64,000 nucleotides of DNA from Archegozetes longisetosus (taxonomy: Eukaryota > Arthropoda > Arachnida > Sarcoptiformes > Trhypochthoniidae). The position numbers and the translations under genes are program-made. Within the stretch, counting starts at the first letter, position 1. The number at the start of each line of letters is the position of its first letter. The stretch covers positions 2,244,001-2,308,000 of the forward strand of contig JAEMBT020000005.1 of NCBI GenBank assembly GCA_018873245.2. Reading direction: 5' to 3'. A model generated the notes under the pieces. That model saw only the letters and a list, made by a program, of their open reading frames with translations. It was not told the origin of the DNA and searched no databases. Below are positions 36,823 through 50,108 of the stretch, piece after piece.

Positions 36823-37035
36823 CAACGGCAATGCGTAGTAAACGTTCATATAAGTGTTTCTGTTGAGAGCAGAACTGTGTTTCGTAACTAATATCAACTT
36901 ATAGTATGCTTGACTGCGAGCTATTGTAGCCTTATTTACTAAACGAAAAACTGTGTCAATCATACAAATCATACTTAATTGTGTCATATTTTGTGCACTT
37001 CATTCAGGATATCATACTTACCATTAACTACGAAA

Positions 37036-37440
37036 ATGACCAAAATTTCAAAAGAAGATAAGACGAGAGGAGAAGATTTGGGGTCTAACAGCAATCAATC
37101 GAATGGATTGCCATCGCCTAAGAGTTTCTCAACAAATAAAGTGAAGAAATCACAAAATGGTTGCAGCAAAATGGATAGTGTATCACAAGAGGAAATGCAA
37201 TCATTATTAGCAAAATTGAAAGAACTGGTTCCTAATATACCTCGCAATAAGAAACTGTCCAAACTTGAGATAATCCAATATGTGATTGACTATATTTTTG
37301 ACTTACAAGTCGCTCTTGAATCACATCCACACTCACTCTCACAATCTATATCTCAATCACCAAATAACTCAGCGCTTAGTTCTTCATCATCTTTGAGTCC
37401 ATCTAATCGACAGCCACTGGCTATCAAATGGGTCTCATAG
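37036..37440 (+). CDS. emc: Id / extramacrochaetae-type HLH protein (lacks basic region)
   Basis: Id proteins dimerise with bHLH activators (E proteins, proneural factors) and stop them binding DNA. The protein is 134 residues with a single HLH at about residues 52-100: [47 protein letters not shown]. This is very close to Drosophila Emc and vertebrate Id. No basic region precedes helix 1, so it should be a dominant-negative partner. The tail is Ser/Gln-rich and ends [11 protein letters not shown] start at 37036 (context GAAAATGA) and not at an in-frame ATG at 36979, because the extra residues are unlike the family and 37036 fits the TATA position either way. It reads as one exon, whereas fly emc and vertebrate Id genes have an intron after the HLH. 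Confidence 0.9.
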   Translation: MTKISKEDKTRGEDLGSNSNQSNGLPSPKSFSTNKVKKSQNGCSKMDSVSQEEMQSLLAKLKELVPNIPRNKKLSKLEIIQYVIDYIFDLQVALESHPHSLSQSISQSPNNSALSSSSSLSPSNRQPLAIKWVS

Positions 37441-37541
37441 TTGGCTAACTTTCCAATTTGGTCACAAGTGTTGGTCATATATTTCAATGATTTTTCGAAA
37501 TTTTATTATTTTAAAGTTAAGATATTGTTCTTAATATATTA

Positions 37542-37547
37542 TGTGAT
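37542..37547 (+). promoter_or_regulatory. K-box-like 3' UTR motif
   Basis: TGTGAT in the 3' UTR of the Id gene. In Drosophila this hexamer is a miRNA-target motif in Notch-pathway 3' UTRs. A single 6-mer is weak evidence. Confidence 0.2.
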
Positions 37548-37790
37548 TTTATTTTACGTTTTTTAATTCAATTATTTGAGATACAAAAGTCAATTGACGT
37601 CAAGTAATAGTATTAAAGCTTAATTTAATTGTAAAACTTGTAATTATGACAAAATCTGATCACAAAAATTATTAAAATTCAATTAATATCTCAGATATTG
37701 TTGTGTATAATTGTATGATATTTTTTAACTAACAAATAGTTTGGTTTAAGAGATGAAACATAGAAATTGTAATTAATTTATAATTATCTC

Positions 37791-37796
37791 AATAAA
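37791..37796 (+). other. Poly(A) signal of the Id-type gene
   Basis: AATAAA 350 nt after the stop codon, the first good signal after a long AT-rich 3' UTR. Confidence 0.5.
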
Positions 37797-37877
37797 TATT
37801 TAGTTGGAAAACATGAAAAATTTCTCATTATTTCATCCAAACTATTGGATTTAGTGAAGACTGGAACAATTGGTTTG

Positions 37878-37885
37878 TGTGAGAA
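37878..37885 (+). promoter_or_regulatory. Su(H)/CSL-type site
   Basis: TGTGAGAA, an exact YGTGRGAA match, just downstream of the Id gene. Confidence 0.35.
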
Positions 37886-38860
37886 TCGACTAGTGAGAGA
37901 ACTGATTTCCAGAAGAAGTCATTTGCCTGGGAATTGATTTGTTAATTGTTAAGAGCTAACTGTGAAGGTAGATGTGAAATAGGTTTGGGTAGAATTAGCG
38001 GTCACCTGACGGTTCATATGAGGAACTATCCCCTTGCGCATCTGTTGGGATCGTAAAAAACGTCCAGATGTCAAAGTGAGGTGAGAAAGGAAGAGAAGCA
38101 GAAGAAGAGAAGTAGAGAAAGAGCCCATAAGCTGAGCATTTCTTTAAGCATTCATCTAAAGGTAGGTTTTTTATAAGAACACGTGCGAAATATGGAAGTA
38201 TGTAAATATGAAATGAAGGCGCGTTCAGCAGATGGTATCTAACCATCTGCAAGAGATCATCAAAACTGCAGTTGCATTTGAGCCACAAATGCCAGCTCCA
38301 TATAACCCTCTTCTCTGAACTCATACTAAACTATTGCCTTCAAATGACCGGAAGACTATTAATAGCGTTTAGATTAAACATTCGGTAATAAACACTTCAC
38401 GATAAATACATAACCTCTGTCTTAAAAACTAATCTCAACTTTATGTTACTGCAGGACCATTTGAGTTTCCTATTTTACATTTTCGTTATGAACTACACAA
38501 TTAAACAATAAATTGTTAATTGTTTATACTTAACATGAATTAGTTTAATTTTGTATAAGTCAGTCGTTAGAATTAAAAGGAAAACAGTTTGAAATGAAAG
38601 AAATGATACTAAGAGCTGGGTCTTCAACGAAATGCATATTTAGAAATGTGTAAAATTAATAGCGACTAAAACGTTTAATTAGAAACAAAAGTAAGAATGA
38701 ATGATATTAAAAGTGAATGCAAACATTGAGAGAGCAAAGTATAACATTAACGGTTATGATTACGATGACTGACTCTCAATGGTTGATCATTGGTTATAGT
38801 TATTCATGAATGATAGGGTCACGAGTAGTGCCAAAGTGCCAGATGACACAGTCCCGTGAA

Positions 38861-38868
38861 TTCCCACA
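38861..38868 (-). promoter_or_regulatory. Su(H)/CSL-type site
   Basis: TTCCCACA on plus is TGTGGGAA on minus, an exact match. It lies in a locally GC-rich 150-bp block (38815-38965) that has no ORF and could be an enhancer. Confidence 0.35.
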
Positions 38869-39712
38869 GGAGAAGCCGAAGCAGAAGGTCGTGCAGCACA
38901 TGCAGACCAAGATGAAAAGAATCTGGCATTCACTCTATGGCAATCTGGCGTTCAGTCAGTCTATTACTCAATGAGTTTGATGTCCATATGCCTTAAAGTT
39001 GTGAGAAACGGGAAGTTGTTAGCAAATTATCAAATATTGTCGATAAGCTATAAATATAGCAATTGTTTATCTGTAGCACAGATTCAAATAATCACGTAAT
39101 GGGAGTCTACCTGCAAACCGATTGCAAGACTAAGTTTTTTAGGTTTTCAATTAAAATAATTGGAAACCATGGCCAGATGTATATGATTAGATTAAAAGTT
39201 CACATCTCCCAAACACTGTCCTGCAGAGCGATTGTGGCGCAGATGTCCTTATGAGGAACAGCAATATCGCAATAGAGCAGCAATTTTACAGATCTGTTTA
39301 ATAGTTGTACGGTTTGAGTTGGGTTGTTTAGTTAAAACATGCAGATGTAATACGCTTAATGGAATATCACTAAAATGAACATTTGGTGCAAGGCTTAGTG
39401 TTTTTGCCTACAAATACAATTTATTATAATATCGCAAAACAGGTGGATTTTCAACCATTTCAATTATAGGTAAAGTATATTTCATGAAAGCCAGAGATTC
39501 ATGATATTCGTGCATAGTTTAAACCTACAAACCATCACAAACTATTCAAAGCGGAAGGTAATAAGTTCTTAAGAGTTCAGGTGCAGGTGTGCAGCCGACA
39601 AGTTGGCGACTGAACGAAATTTAAGTTTTATGGTATGAGACGCTATACTGGTTTTGAATTTATGCTGTGTTGGATAAGTGACTTGTTGTTTCTACACTTC
39701 TTAGCGCTTACC

Positions 39713-39714
<2 letters not shown>

Positions 39715-39759
<45 letters not shown>
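39715..39759. repeat. (CT)n microsatellite
   Basis: About 22 CT dinucleotides. Confidence 0.97.
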
Positions 39760-39761
<2 letters not shown>

Positions 39762-40764
39762 GCATTCAATTAAATATACACCAAACTAACAATCAAATCT
39801 AACTAATATAATCTTATATATTTTCATCTTTAACAATTATTTCTATGAAAATGTCAAATCATGTTCAATGCGTTAGGTTTTACGTAAAAGCAATACATTT
39901 AATATGAGTTTAATCATTGGAACGCTGGTGAGTTTCTACCTGTTTCTTACTTAAACAGGTTTTTTGTTATAAACGAGGACAAAACTTTTTCGGGTGAAAA
40001 TATTAGAAATTCGGTCAGAGATTGAATGGAGAAGCAGCTAATATATGAGTTTATTTTATACTTTTAAATGAATTGAGTTGAACGTTTTAAAAACTTTTGC
40101 TATGTAATATTTTTACAAAAGATCATTTCGAGAAAGGCATATACAACATTTGTATGATTGAATTTGAGTATATTTCCACAATCGACACTGAATTAGAGGT
40201 TGCCAAGTGCATAGGCTGAGAGAAATGCTTTTCCCAAAAAAGTTTTGTCTTTGCTGATAACTGAAACACTTGTCTAGTAGATAGGTTGGATTAAAAATCA
40301 ACTTGGGTCTATACATAAAGGATACTAATAAAAGGTTCATCTTAAACGCCCCTCCATCGTTCAATGCCATAAGCGGCAGAATTTGAGTGAGCCCCCATTC
40401 ATGGACAAAGTTGAATGAGTGTCCTCTTTATCATTGAAAGCTCTGTAATTTAGTGTACAAGTTCTCAATAGTACTATAGTTACTGCAATACAACCGATAC
40501 AATGAATTCAAATAAACAATGAATGCTGGGAAAGGATGATTGCGATAATGGGATGAATAACAAAAATAAAGGAAATGGACGAATAGTGTACGCATTTCAT
40601 AAGTTGACAAAAGTTAACAAAAGTATTTTGAGCAACTTATGGTTGCTATCATTGCTATCTATGCTATCAATGCTATGAGTGTCGCGATTCATTGTGACCT
40701 TTGCTTTTGTGATAGTATTGTCGACAAGAAATAGTCACACACTAATAGTTTTGTTTATATAGAA

Positions 40765-40850
40765 GTAGTATATACATTTTATAGAAAGCAGCATACATTT
40801 TATATTATGTAGCATATACATTTTATATAATGCAACATACACATTTTCAT
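40765..40850. repeat. About 28-bp tandem repeat (CATATACATTTTATA)
   Basis: Three to four diverged copies of an AGCATATACATTTTATATNATG unit. Confidence 0.8.
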
Positions 40851-41349
40851 ACAAAGCATACTCTTTTTCTGTTATTTTAATGTTGCATTTCAAACACGAT
40901 TTAAATGAGTTCGTCCGCAATTCAGGTCATTATTCTTTATTCTCATTCAAAAATGATTAGCACTAAAATCAACTCAAAAAGTTTTTGAAATGTCTGAAGA
41001 GTGAGAAGTTCACACAATCTAAAATCTTGTTCAGATTTCTTTTTCAGCATTAGTAATAGTAATTCAAAACTATTAGTTTAAATGCAAAGTAATTATTTCT
41101 ATCAGATTAATGAAAAGTCAAATTAATGATATATTTACAAAAGTTCTTTTTGTTTGGTAATTATCTATAATTTTAGTTTATATAAATTTTAATTCATATT
41201 CACTAATCATTGTAACGAAAGTTTTAAATAATTTATTTAAAATTGAAAATGGTTTCAAATGAATAAATTTTCTAATTTGCTTATGATTGAATTGAAAAGA
41301 AACGTAAAATTTGGCACCTAATTTGGTTTTAGAGAAATATGAGCCAAAT

Positions 41350-41496
41350 ATGGTAGAGTTAGTGGTTCTAATAGCAGTTAGTTTTACAGTAGTATTGGTT
41401 TTGTATTGGCTTTACTACAAAGTAAATAGGGATTTATGTGACGCCAGTTTGTCTAAGAATTTGTGTAAAGGCGTGTTGTTTAGGCTATTCATATGA
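41350..41496 (+). CDS. Candidate small membrane protein or signal-anchor first exon
   Basis: A 48-codon frame from an ATG in fair context (AATATGG). It begins with a strongly hydrophobic stretch (VVLIAVSFTVVLVLYWLYY, residues 4-22) and then KVNRDLCDASLSKN, which looks like an N-terminal membrane anchor with a cytosolic basic side. It may be a smORF or the first exon of a membrane-anchored enzyme. No family recognised and no splice partner found; it could be chance in AT-rich DNA. Confidence 0.25.
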   Translation: MVELVVLIAVSFTVVLVLYWLYYKVNRDLCDASLSKNLCKGVLFRLFI

Positions 41497-43957
41497 TCTT
41501 ATGAATGGACACACAGCTGGACATACACTAACTTAACACTAACTGCTAACACACAGAACCTTTCTTATAACACCATTTTTTACACTAAACTTTCCGAATT
41601 TCTCGATTTGGGCAAAATCATCTGCCTAAATTATCTGAATAATCGCTAGGTCTTCTCTACTGCCCTCAAAAACATGAGTCAATATGAAATGGCTATTAGT
41701 GTTGAATCCGGAGGAATGAAATATTTGATTAGTTGCATGGATTTAATAAAAGTTCAGTCTTGAACGATAAGGTTTTAGGATCGATAAACAATGCCTTGAA
41801 GAGAGCACAAGCCCTCCTACAATGCATGGATAGAAGTTATATAGGAAATGAAAAGCCATAGTGTGTTAGCGCACAAATAGTGCTATACATTCATCAGTTT
41901 CGTGTTATATTACGGCTCACTGAACCAGACCATCATTATTATTATTGGTCTACAGCTGCGTAATTCTAACAGTTGCTGAGTTCCAGAATTGCACGTGCAC
42001 TTCATGGTCTCCCAGTTAGGAAGAAGGCAGCCATACAAGAATTTCGCTTATTTTATTGTCATTTCGATTGTCATTCCCCTGACTTTACATTTCTTTTATT
42101 ATAGGCTACGCCACTCATTTCAACTTAACTAAAAAATAAGTTCTTCCAAAACTATAACTCAAATAACTTTTATGAGAAATAATCTTTGCAAAAACAATTA
42201 TTTACTACGTTTAGCGAAATATTAAGAATTAAAAATTCAAATTAATCTCTTGGGTATATGTTATATATTATGCAAATATTAAATTAAGTTACAAAAGTTC
42301 TTATGGAAATTTTTGCACAAATTTTTGTATCATTCAAAATTTCTTCATTGAAAACTTTATTTCTTCGGCTTTATAAATGATTTATTAAAATTAAACTTAT
42401 GAATAGATCAATATTTAAGAAGCTCGAATTTGATGAAAATCTAAATATGTTTGTGTGAATGCAGACTCGAAGCTAAGCCTCATTAGTAGATACTCTTATC
42501 ATTTATTTGATTAACGTCTATTGCATTTATTTAACTTTGGTTCAATTTACTTTTATCAAGTAGTACTTCCATTGCTTTATTTAATTGCAGAATATGATTA
42601 AATTGCAAATTATTTTAAACGAAAAATATATTTCAGATCAGGCGAGATATGTCTCCCTGTTTATTTGATTTCTATCAACGACTTCACTGTAGAGAAGTAT
42701 TGATTGCTGGAAAGCAAGAATTAGGGATTCTTTCAATGGTTGGGCAAAACTAGACGCAAAGTTCGTACAGTTTAGAATCACTACGTGCAAACAAGCCCTA
42801 AGTTAGATTTCATCTTTCAATTTACTTCTAATCACAGTTAACGCTTGTCTCAACTTTAGTTTTCATAAATCAAGTTTAGTTCATATGATTTGCTGGTTTA
42901 AGTGAAAATATTACTAAAAATATTGCTAAAAATGAAAGGCAGAGAAGAATCACACCCTCAAAGCAAATTTGATTTTGTCGGAATTTCAATGGAGAGTAAG
43001 GGCGGAGGCCTTAAGGCATACAAACAGCGATGTTTTAGTGTATTGTCAAAGGTACATATGATGTTATATTCTTTTGGTAAAAGTGCAGTTGCTTTGGAAA
43101 CTCGCAGATCGTCATCGTATGATGCGTCCAATCATACCAGAAACGGGCGGATCAGTCTCGAGAGAATATACACCTTGTATTCAATATTTATCAACTTTTT
43201 CTTCACTTAAATACTAGCACTAATTCACTTTACAAATCAAATTAGCAAACTATATCTCTAACTGTATCTCATCTATTACTTCATTCTAATTAGAATAAGT
43301 TCACCTTTTAGGTCACTTTTCAGGTGACTTTAGACTGAAATTTGAAAAATTAATTCTTTTATTTGCAATGTTGATCAACAGCTATTATAAAGGAGAGAAT
43401 ATTTTATTTAGAAGTCATTCACTCCTTCCAAATTCAGATGGATTTGAATATCTGTATCAGAATAAGCAGAGGATTTGCATGACTTTTAGAAAATACTGAA
43501 CAGCAGTTTGTGTAAAACTAAAAATAAGTTTCGCGGAGGATTCTTGTTTTCATGTCATATGTTTAGCATTTTCTAAAAATGTTTCGCCCAAACGGATAAA
43601 TAATTTCAGTTAATTGCACTGATTGATACATATTTTAGATTTGAAAAAACTTAGTTTCAAATGAAAATGATATTTGAGTAGAATATTGATCGGAAAAGCA
43701 TAGAGTCGGAGAAGAGGTGACTTGAAGAGCTGACTTGCTCGCTTTTGGAAAAGTTTGACAATTGATAGGAGAGCTGAAATGTTGATTGAGTGATAGTACT
43801 GGTAGTACCAGCTGTAACACTATTGCCTTAATAATAGCTACAGAAAAGCAAACATTAATACTGTGGTAATGAGAGGACTTTAGAAATAAAATCTATGATC
43901 TCATAGGTTTGAGTTCATTAGAGTTGCCCTGACTGTGAGTATAGTTTGAAAGTTGAA

Positions 43958-43965
43958 TTCCCACG
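43958..43965 (-). promoter_or_regulatory. Su(H)/CSL-type site (distal)
   Basis: TTCCCACG on plus, an exact match on minus, 6.5 kb downstream of the Id gene. On its own it is within chance expectation. Confidence 0.2.
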
Positions 43966-44477
43966 ACAAGGCTTTGGTCAGAGTTTGCAATATGGAGCTT
44001 TTCAGCAATGAGTCGCGTGTATCGGATATAAAGTCTTGTGCTCTGCATTCAAAATATAGACCGAATGCCATCGCACGTGCCGTTCATGTACTTCCGATTC
44101 ACGATGTGACTCATTCCATATATAATGCAAGAGTTTCTCTTTTGTCATACTTTAGACTGCATTTAATTATCTACAGTATAAACCAAAAGAGCAAAAACAT
44201 CAAAATTCACTTCTAGTCAATTCGATGTAAAGCTAACAGAAGTCGACTTTCGAATAGAGGATGAGATACGAATAGATAATTTTCAATGCATTGCGTCCAA
44301 AGGTTGATCTGTCGAAATGCAGACAAGACTTTGATCCTGAATGTATAAACAGATGGATTTTAATAAGTGTTTCGGTAGGACTACTGTTTGACATTCAGTA
44401 GTCTAGTTTGATATAATTATGATTTTGTTTCTTCAAATCATCATTCAAATTCATATGATTTTGTTCATATAGGAAAA

Positions 44478-44590
44478 CACTGTAGCTGACAATTTGATTC
44501 GGTCTCACAGGGTTTGAGAAAGTTATCCAAAGTACTGTAACTCACAATTTGATTCCATCTCACAGGGTTTAAGAAAGTTATCCAAATTTC
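44478..44590. repeat. Tandem duplication, 2 x about 56 bp
   Basis: ACTGTAGCTGACAATTTGAT... is repeated as ACTGTAACTCACAATTTGAT..., each copy ending in TTTNAGAAAGTTATCCAAA. About 90% identical. Confidence 0.9.
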
Positions 44591-47500
44591 GGTCACATGA
44601 AATTTAGAAACATATTATCAACGGTTAAGTTAATGGGAAGTCATATCATTGATCACACAACAAACATGTTTACTTGAATAATATTGAGTTGGAAGAGATC
44701 TTTTTGGGCGCCTGTTCGACTAGACTAGACATACATAAGGATCTAAGCTGTGATGTGGGTTTGTCAATCATTTGTATTTTCTCATTTGCTAACTATCATG
44801 TTCATCATATTGTTTCATCGAAAGTAATCTGATCCCCAAAAATAACTTTATTTTATCACACGTTCTATATGAATATCAAACCGCATAAACACTCATCCCA
44901 TTCATTCCAATCCTCTCAACAAAATAAATCTTATACCAGAACTGGTCAGTTATTGGAACGATACTCATGAGTGAGATGACTGATCGCTTGAAATAACAGT
45001 CTCTCAGAGCTTTGGAAGAGTTCGAGAAAAGTTGACTCGAGTATTTTAATAAACATTACTTGGATGATGAATGAAAAGAGGATGTCAGAGCTGTTACTAT
45101 AACTGTGATCATGGGCTTAACTCACATTCGCAATATTCCCCATCACTGAGACATTGACTTTCATGACTGTTATTATTTTTAGAGAAAATCGGCATTTAAA
45201 AACAAATGAATAAATTTTGGTTCATTATTACGTGATTAAACAACTATTTGCGAACTTAATTAAGTCATTTATTATGAAAACATCATTTCTTCTAGGTCTA
45301 AATCTTTGAGTCGTACAGAAAACTGAGTTCAAGCTTCTTGTTTTACATATGAAATACCAACCATGCTTCAAGCTCATGACTTTAGCTAACTATGAGACTA
45401 GAGATATAGTTAGATATATTATGGCCAACATGAATGTACTAAATTTATTTCATTCTAACTATTCAGAATATAATACACTATTATATATTCTTCTAAGCTA
45501 TAGGAATAGTTAAAATAGAAGAATTTCTTTAATAATGAAGCATATAAGCTAGTTTTGCGGAGATTAAGCTTATGGGCGTGGCCATTTTTTATTGCTCTAA
45601 TTTTGCATGCAAATTCAATTAGGACCTAGAACGTTTTATTTGATTTGCAACATAATGCTTTCTTTAAGTAAAATGCATCATTTTGGTTCAAAGCCACCAA
45701 TTTCTATTACATATTCATTTTAATCTTATATGACAAGCTCTGATTTTCAGGTTTTAAGCTTCAAGCTCAAGCTTGCTCATTAAACTCGAAAGATACTAAA
45801 AGCTAGCTTCCAGCTCAAGCTATTGTATATCATTAGTATTCAATTTAGTTGCTTTCAAAATAAGTTTTATATGTAAGCAAACAAATAAAGTATTTCTAGT
45901 CACTTAAATTATTCTGTTTGTCAACTGACCTTATTTCAATGCCTTATTAGTCTTAAGATACTTTATGAAAATTGGTTTTAGTATTTTTGGTTTTAATCAA
46001 ATCACAAAAGCAATTGGAATGCATATTATATATTTGCAAATATATTTGAGTTTTTCGACATCGGTTCTGAAGTAATATAATAAGACTGCAGTGGTGAGCA
46101 GATTCAGTAGAATTAGATTATATAGTAGAAAATGTAATTGGTTTGGAGTACTTTATAAATAATTTATGCAGCGAATCTGAGTCGAATTGGTTTCTCCTAT
46201 ATGTGCCTGTTATACGACACGCAATTAAGAAGCAAAATTTGTTTCATTTAATGCTAATACTATTAATATTTCAGATTTAATCATACCGTACCAGAGACAA
46301 CGACAAATAATTCAATTAACCAAAATCATACACATCTAATACCCGTTCTCTCCTCTTCTTCCAATCTATTAGTAATCAGTAGTGAATGGTAGAAGCATTT
46401 CATCAAATCTATAATTACGATGACTTTAGTTCCGGATGAATGTTCTGTTTGAAAATCACGTGTATTTGTGAAGATGAATGTATGAGTAAATCGGATTATG
46501 TTTTCCAGCGATGAAAAGAAGGAAAGAAATGGCGGGCTCACTATTGGTCACATAATGCCTGTTATACTGGTATCTAATCTGAGAGAAGGATCAAAGTTAA
46601 AGAATATAAATGTTTAGTCTATTGTATAGAAGTTAATATATTTTGCTTCAACTCAATAATTGCTGAAAAGACCGAAAATATTTAAATATTATTTATTCTT
46701 ATACTATGCTGAACCAGTTTATTCTTAGCTCTGCTTAAGACATATGTGTTTGGCGAATGTTTCTAAATTTACAGTTTCAGACCTCCAGATCAAAGTAAGA
46801 GAGATATGGCACTCATTGTTCCCTTTGGCTAACCTTAACGTTTTGATACATGTGCCACAAAGCCGTCTACAAATGTTTGCACTCGAGACTTCTCCTCATC
46901 AGTAATGTAGCGCTCAATCACTTATTATGTGGCAATCACTTCGGATCACAATATTTCCAAATATGTGATAACGAAAGCTTAATCGCACAGATGGTCAATG
47001 CATTTTGCATATAGTATGAGATGTTTGATGCACATTTGGTCTCCTTCTATGTTATTAGATGAACATTCACCAAATGCTCTCCCCATTGGTTATAACCTGA
47101 TTAAAGTGACGAATATGAAAATCTACCACTACCTCGACTCTTCAAAATCAAGCTTGTCATTCACTTTAATGAGAAGACAATGCATTGATACATAAGCAGA
47201 TCACATAACCTAAACTATGAATCAATCAACTAATGCTACCAACAATGTGATAGCTTTAAAAAAGGATATATTCGTTGGGATTGCTTTGAGCGCATATATG
47301 CCTCACATATCCCTCATATCTATGAAATGGTTTCCATGATTAAAGTGAATCAATACTCTGGTACTCCTCGTGATCATAGGATGTATGATAATGGATGAGA
47401 TGGCAGAGAGACGGAATGCAAGTACAGTCCTTATTTGGCAGTGGATTTGATTATTTCGCATCAGAAATCTTCAATTCCTCTGTTAGTATGCATTTGCAAT

Positions 47501-48841
47501 AATGCATTAGTGTTTTATTATTAGATTTGTCTTTTAAGTGCCGCCTAACACATGTCCCCTTTTAATTCTCGCCAAATGCACAGTACATTCAAATTAGTGT
47601 ATTTTCATTTCATTTAATACATTCTACACATTTCATACATTTATTATATTATGCTAAACTTCTACTACTGGCTATTACTACAAAATAAACCCATACACCG
47701 CTTATTCAAATATTTCATGCCTTTATTCACATTCAAATATGATGTTTGCATCACTAAAACATAGTTTATCTACCCTTAAAAGTTGTTTTCTTAATGTTTT
47801 CAACGGTCATTCTATTGGCTTAAATGTAAATCTTGAATCTTAAATATAAATCTTTATGGACTCATATTATTTCTATTGCATTTTATTTTAGAAGATCGGG
47901 ATTTACGATAATATCGCAAAAGAAAGCGCAAAGTAATCTCTAAAACTTTTCGAGTCGTCCATCAATTTATTGCTATGGCTTTTAAGCACGATTCAGATCA
48001 GATACTAGTATATCATAAGCTTTCAACTTTTACCAATCGCGACCTATTTCATAGATAAAATCCTATTCGCGACCCAATTCTTCTCGTATTTTACTTTCAT
48101 TGATCACAATCTTTTAAATCAAAAATAATCTTATGAGATATAACTCTTGAGGAATTAGGTTCAAAGTTGATTGAATTTCCAAATCTTATCAATGAGAAAT
48201 TCGATGAATCATTATGTTTGTTTTATACTGTAGTTATAGACATCTTGACCTCAACTACCAAATCGCAGTTTATGTTATAGACTTATGTGCTCTAAACTAA
48301 ATTGTCACAAGAACTAAAGCTTATTAAGCAAAATATGAAAATGACACAAAAGTTTTATTATTTGAGAAATGTTTTGCCTGAAGCGAATTCATGATAATAA
48401 AGTCGTAAGAGTCGCATCCCATAGATTGTAGAGAGCATTGAGATACATCATAAATAGTGAGTTTCTATAGCAACACGTTCTCAATTTAGTAGAGGATGAA
48501 GAGAGGATAAATGGCAACTCCGGCACATCTTTCAACTCTCTTGTGTAATACTCAATCCTAGCACTGACTTTCAGTGAAAAAATTCTAACCATTAAACTCT
48601 ACATTTTAGAAGAAGAGCTACTAAACCAATACAAAAATAGTAAGCATTAAATGAGATACAAATTATTACTCAGGCTTAGGCTCACGTAACACACCTGTCG
48701 TTTAATATACTAAAAAGTGAATAGTCATTAATTTAATTGATAGCCATAGTATTAGAGCATAACTTTGCCCAACTTGCAAAAAGGGGATCTCATTTTCATT
48801 TTGATTGTGCACACCATTAGTGCACACCTGCAACTCTACAA

Positions 48842-49080
48842 CATTACACTCTTAAACTTAATAATCCGCGATAGCTACCACAAGTCTTGCTTCAGGATGG
48901 CATACTTCCATCTGATCATTATATTGAAGGCATTAACAAACTTATAGAATTTACAATATAGTAATCAAAACAGATTACAAACTAAACCTACCAAAAATGC
49001 ATGAGCACCACAGGGAAGTTGACCTAGCAGTGGTTGTTTTGATGTTGCTATCGTAGATTGTTAAGGTTTAGACGTGTACA
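48842..49080. mobile_element. MITE-like element, copy 1
   Basis: Imperfect terminal inverted repeats: CTTAATAATCCGCGATAGC (48857-48875) against GCTATCGTAGATTGTTAAG (49047-49065), extending outward through TACACTCTTAAA/TTTAGACGTGTA. The interior shares AGGGAAGTTGACCTAGCAG with the second copy (AGGGAGGTTGACATAGCAA). No ORF. Confidence 0.65.
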
Positions 49081-50108
49081 TGACTGCATAAATAGCAGAG
49101 AAAGCATTACAGTGAGCATTTGTCACGTACACTGCAATCATTTCTCAACTAAATTTATTCTACTATTCTATGTCATGCTCTTTAGCAAATTGTCGATCGA
49201 TAATAATCATAACTAAAAAAACTCATGTTTAACATTCAAATATTATTATTTTTTTAATCCATTTTGTAAAAAGTCTTAGAATATAAGCCTAAGAATGTTT
49301 TTCTCTAAAAATAAAGCTCAAAGTCAAGCTTTAGATGCATTGCTTTTTATTAGTCGTGTTCAAATAAGTTTTAGTCACTTATAAGACGTCAGTACTTCTG
49401 GTGTTGTTCGCAAAAAGCGTTTGTCTTCATTTAGAAACGAATTCCATTGAGAGTCGTGTCGAGTGTAATCCAACTGCTTTTGCCGGTTATATAATCTATT
49501 TTTCGCTATTAGTCTGTAATCCGGGCAAGAGCAGAAGAGCACACCTGCACTGGTTTAGCACTGGTTGAGTTGGTGCTTCTCAAATCTCTTTTATGAAGCG
49601 AAAGACATACCTCATAGTTATATAACTAGAGAATAGAACATGGAGTGATTCTCTGGAAAAAGTCCTCACTTGATTAACACATATAGATTCCAATAAAGAG
49701 TCCACATCTGTAAAGCTTAATTTAGTCGCATCTGTCTCTACCCTAGGGCTTTACCAATCCCCGTATGATTAGGCAGACAGTGACGGCTCTGCTCTACAAA
49801 GCCTTGTTAGAAAAGTCAATAATACTACACTGTATTATTCATCACATAAAAAGTATGAATATTTCATCACCACAACCGATTCATCGCATTTCATCAATAC
49901 TAATGCTACTCATCTAAATCTCTATCTCAGATTATGTTCAGGCAGATTGATCAACTATTTTTTCCCTCATTATATCAATCAGTGAGCTTTCCACTCCAAT
50001 TTTCTCTCTGCTCTTCAAACTCAGCTTTTATTGACAACTATTTTTAACTTTATATTAAACTGATGGTTAGTTGAGAAAACCTTTTCTAGTAATTTGTAGG
50101 TATGAGAG

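Larger units (their letters stand above)
37811..50020. other. 12-kb gene-poor region
   Basis: No gene supported by similarity. Contains microsatellites, tandem repeats, a MITE-like element (48842-49080), one candidate smORF (41350-41496) and scattered CACCTG E-boxes. It could be regulatory DNA for the Id gene or hold exons of a gene whose conserved part lies elsewhere. Confidence 0.55.

Noticed and set aside
36634-36987. 117-codon minus ORF over the Id promoter
   Set aside because: Antisense to promoter and 5' UTR; non-ATG-supported and without domain.
42932-43060. Exon-like plus-strand segment (ESKGGGLKAYKQRCFSVLSK before GTACAT)
   Set aside because: A donor-like end but no partner exon, no recognisable domain and no conserved acceptor; kept out of the feature list.
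43953-44216. 87-codon plus ORF
   Set aside because: Starts only at TTG, no similarity, no context.
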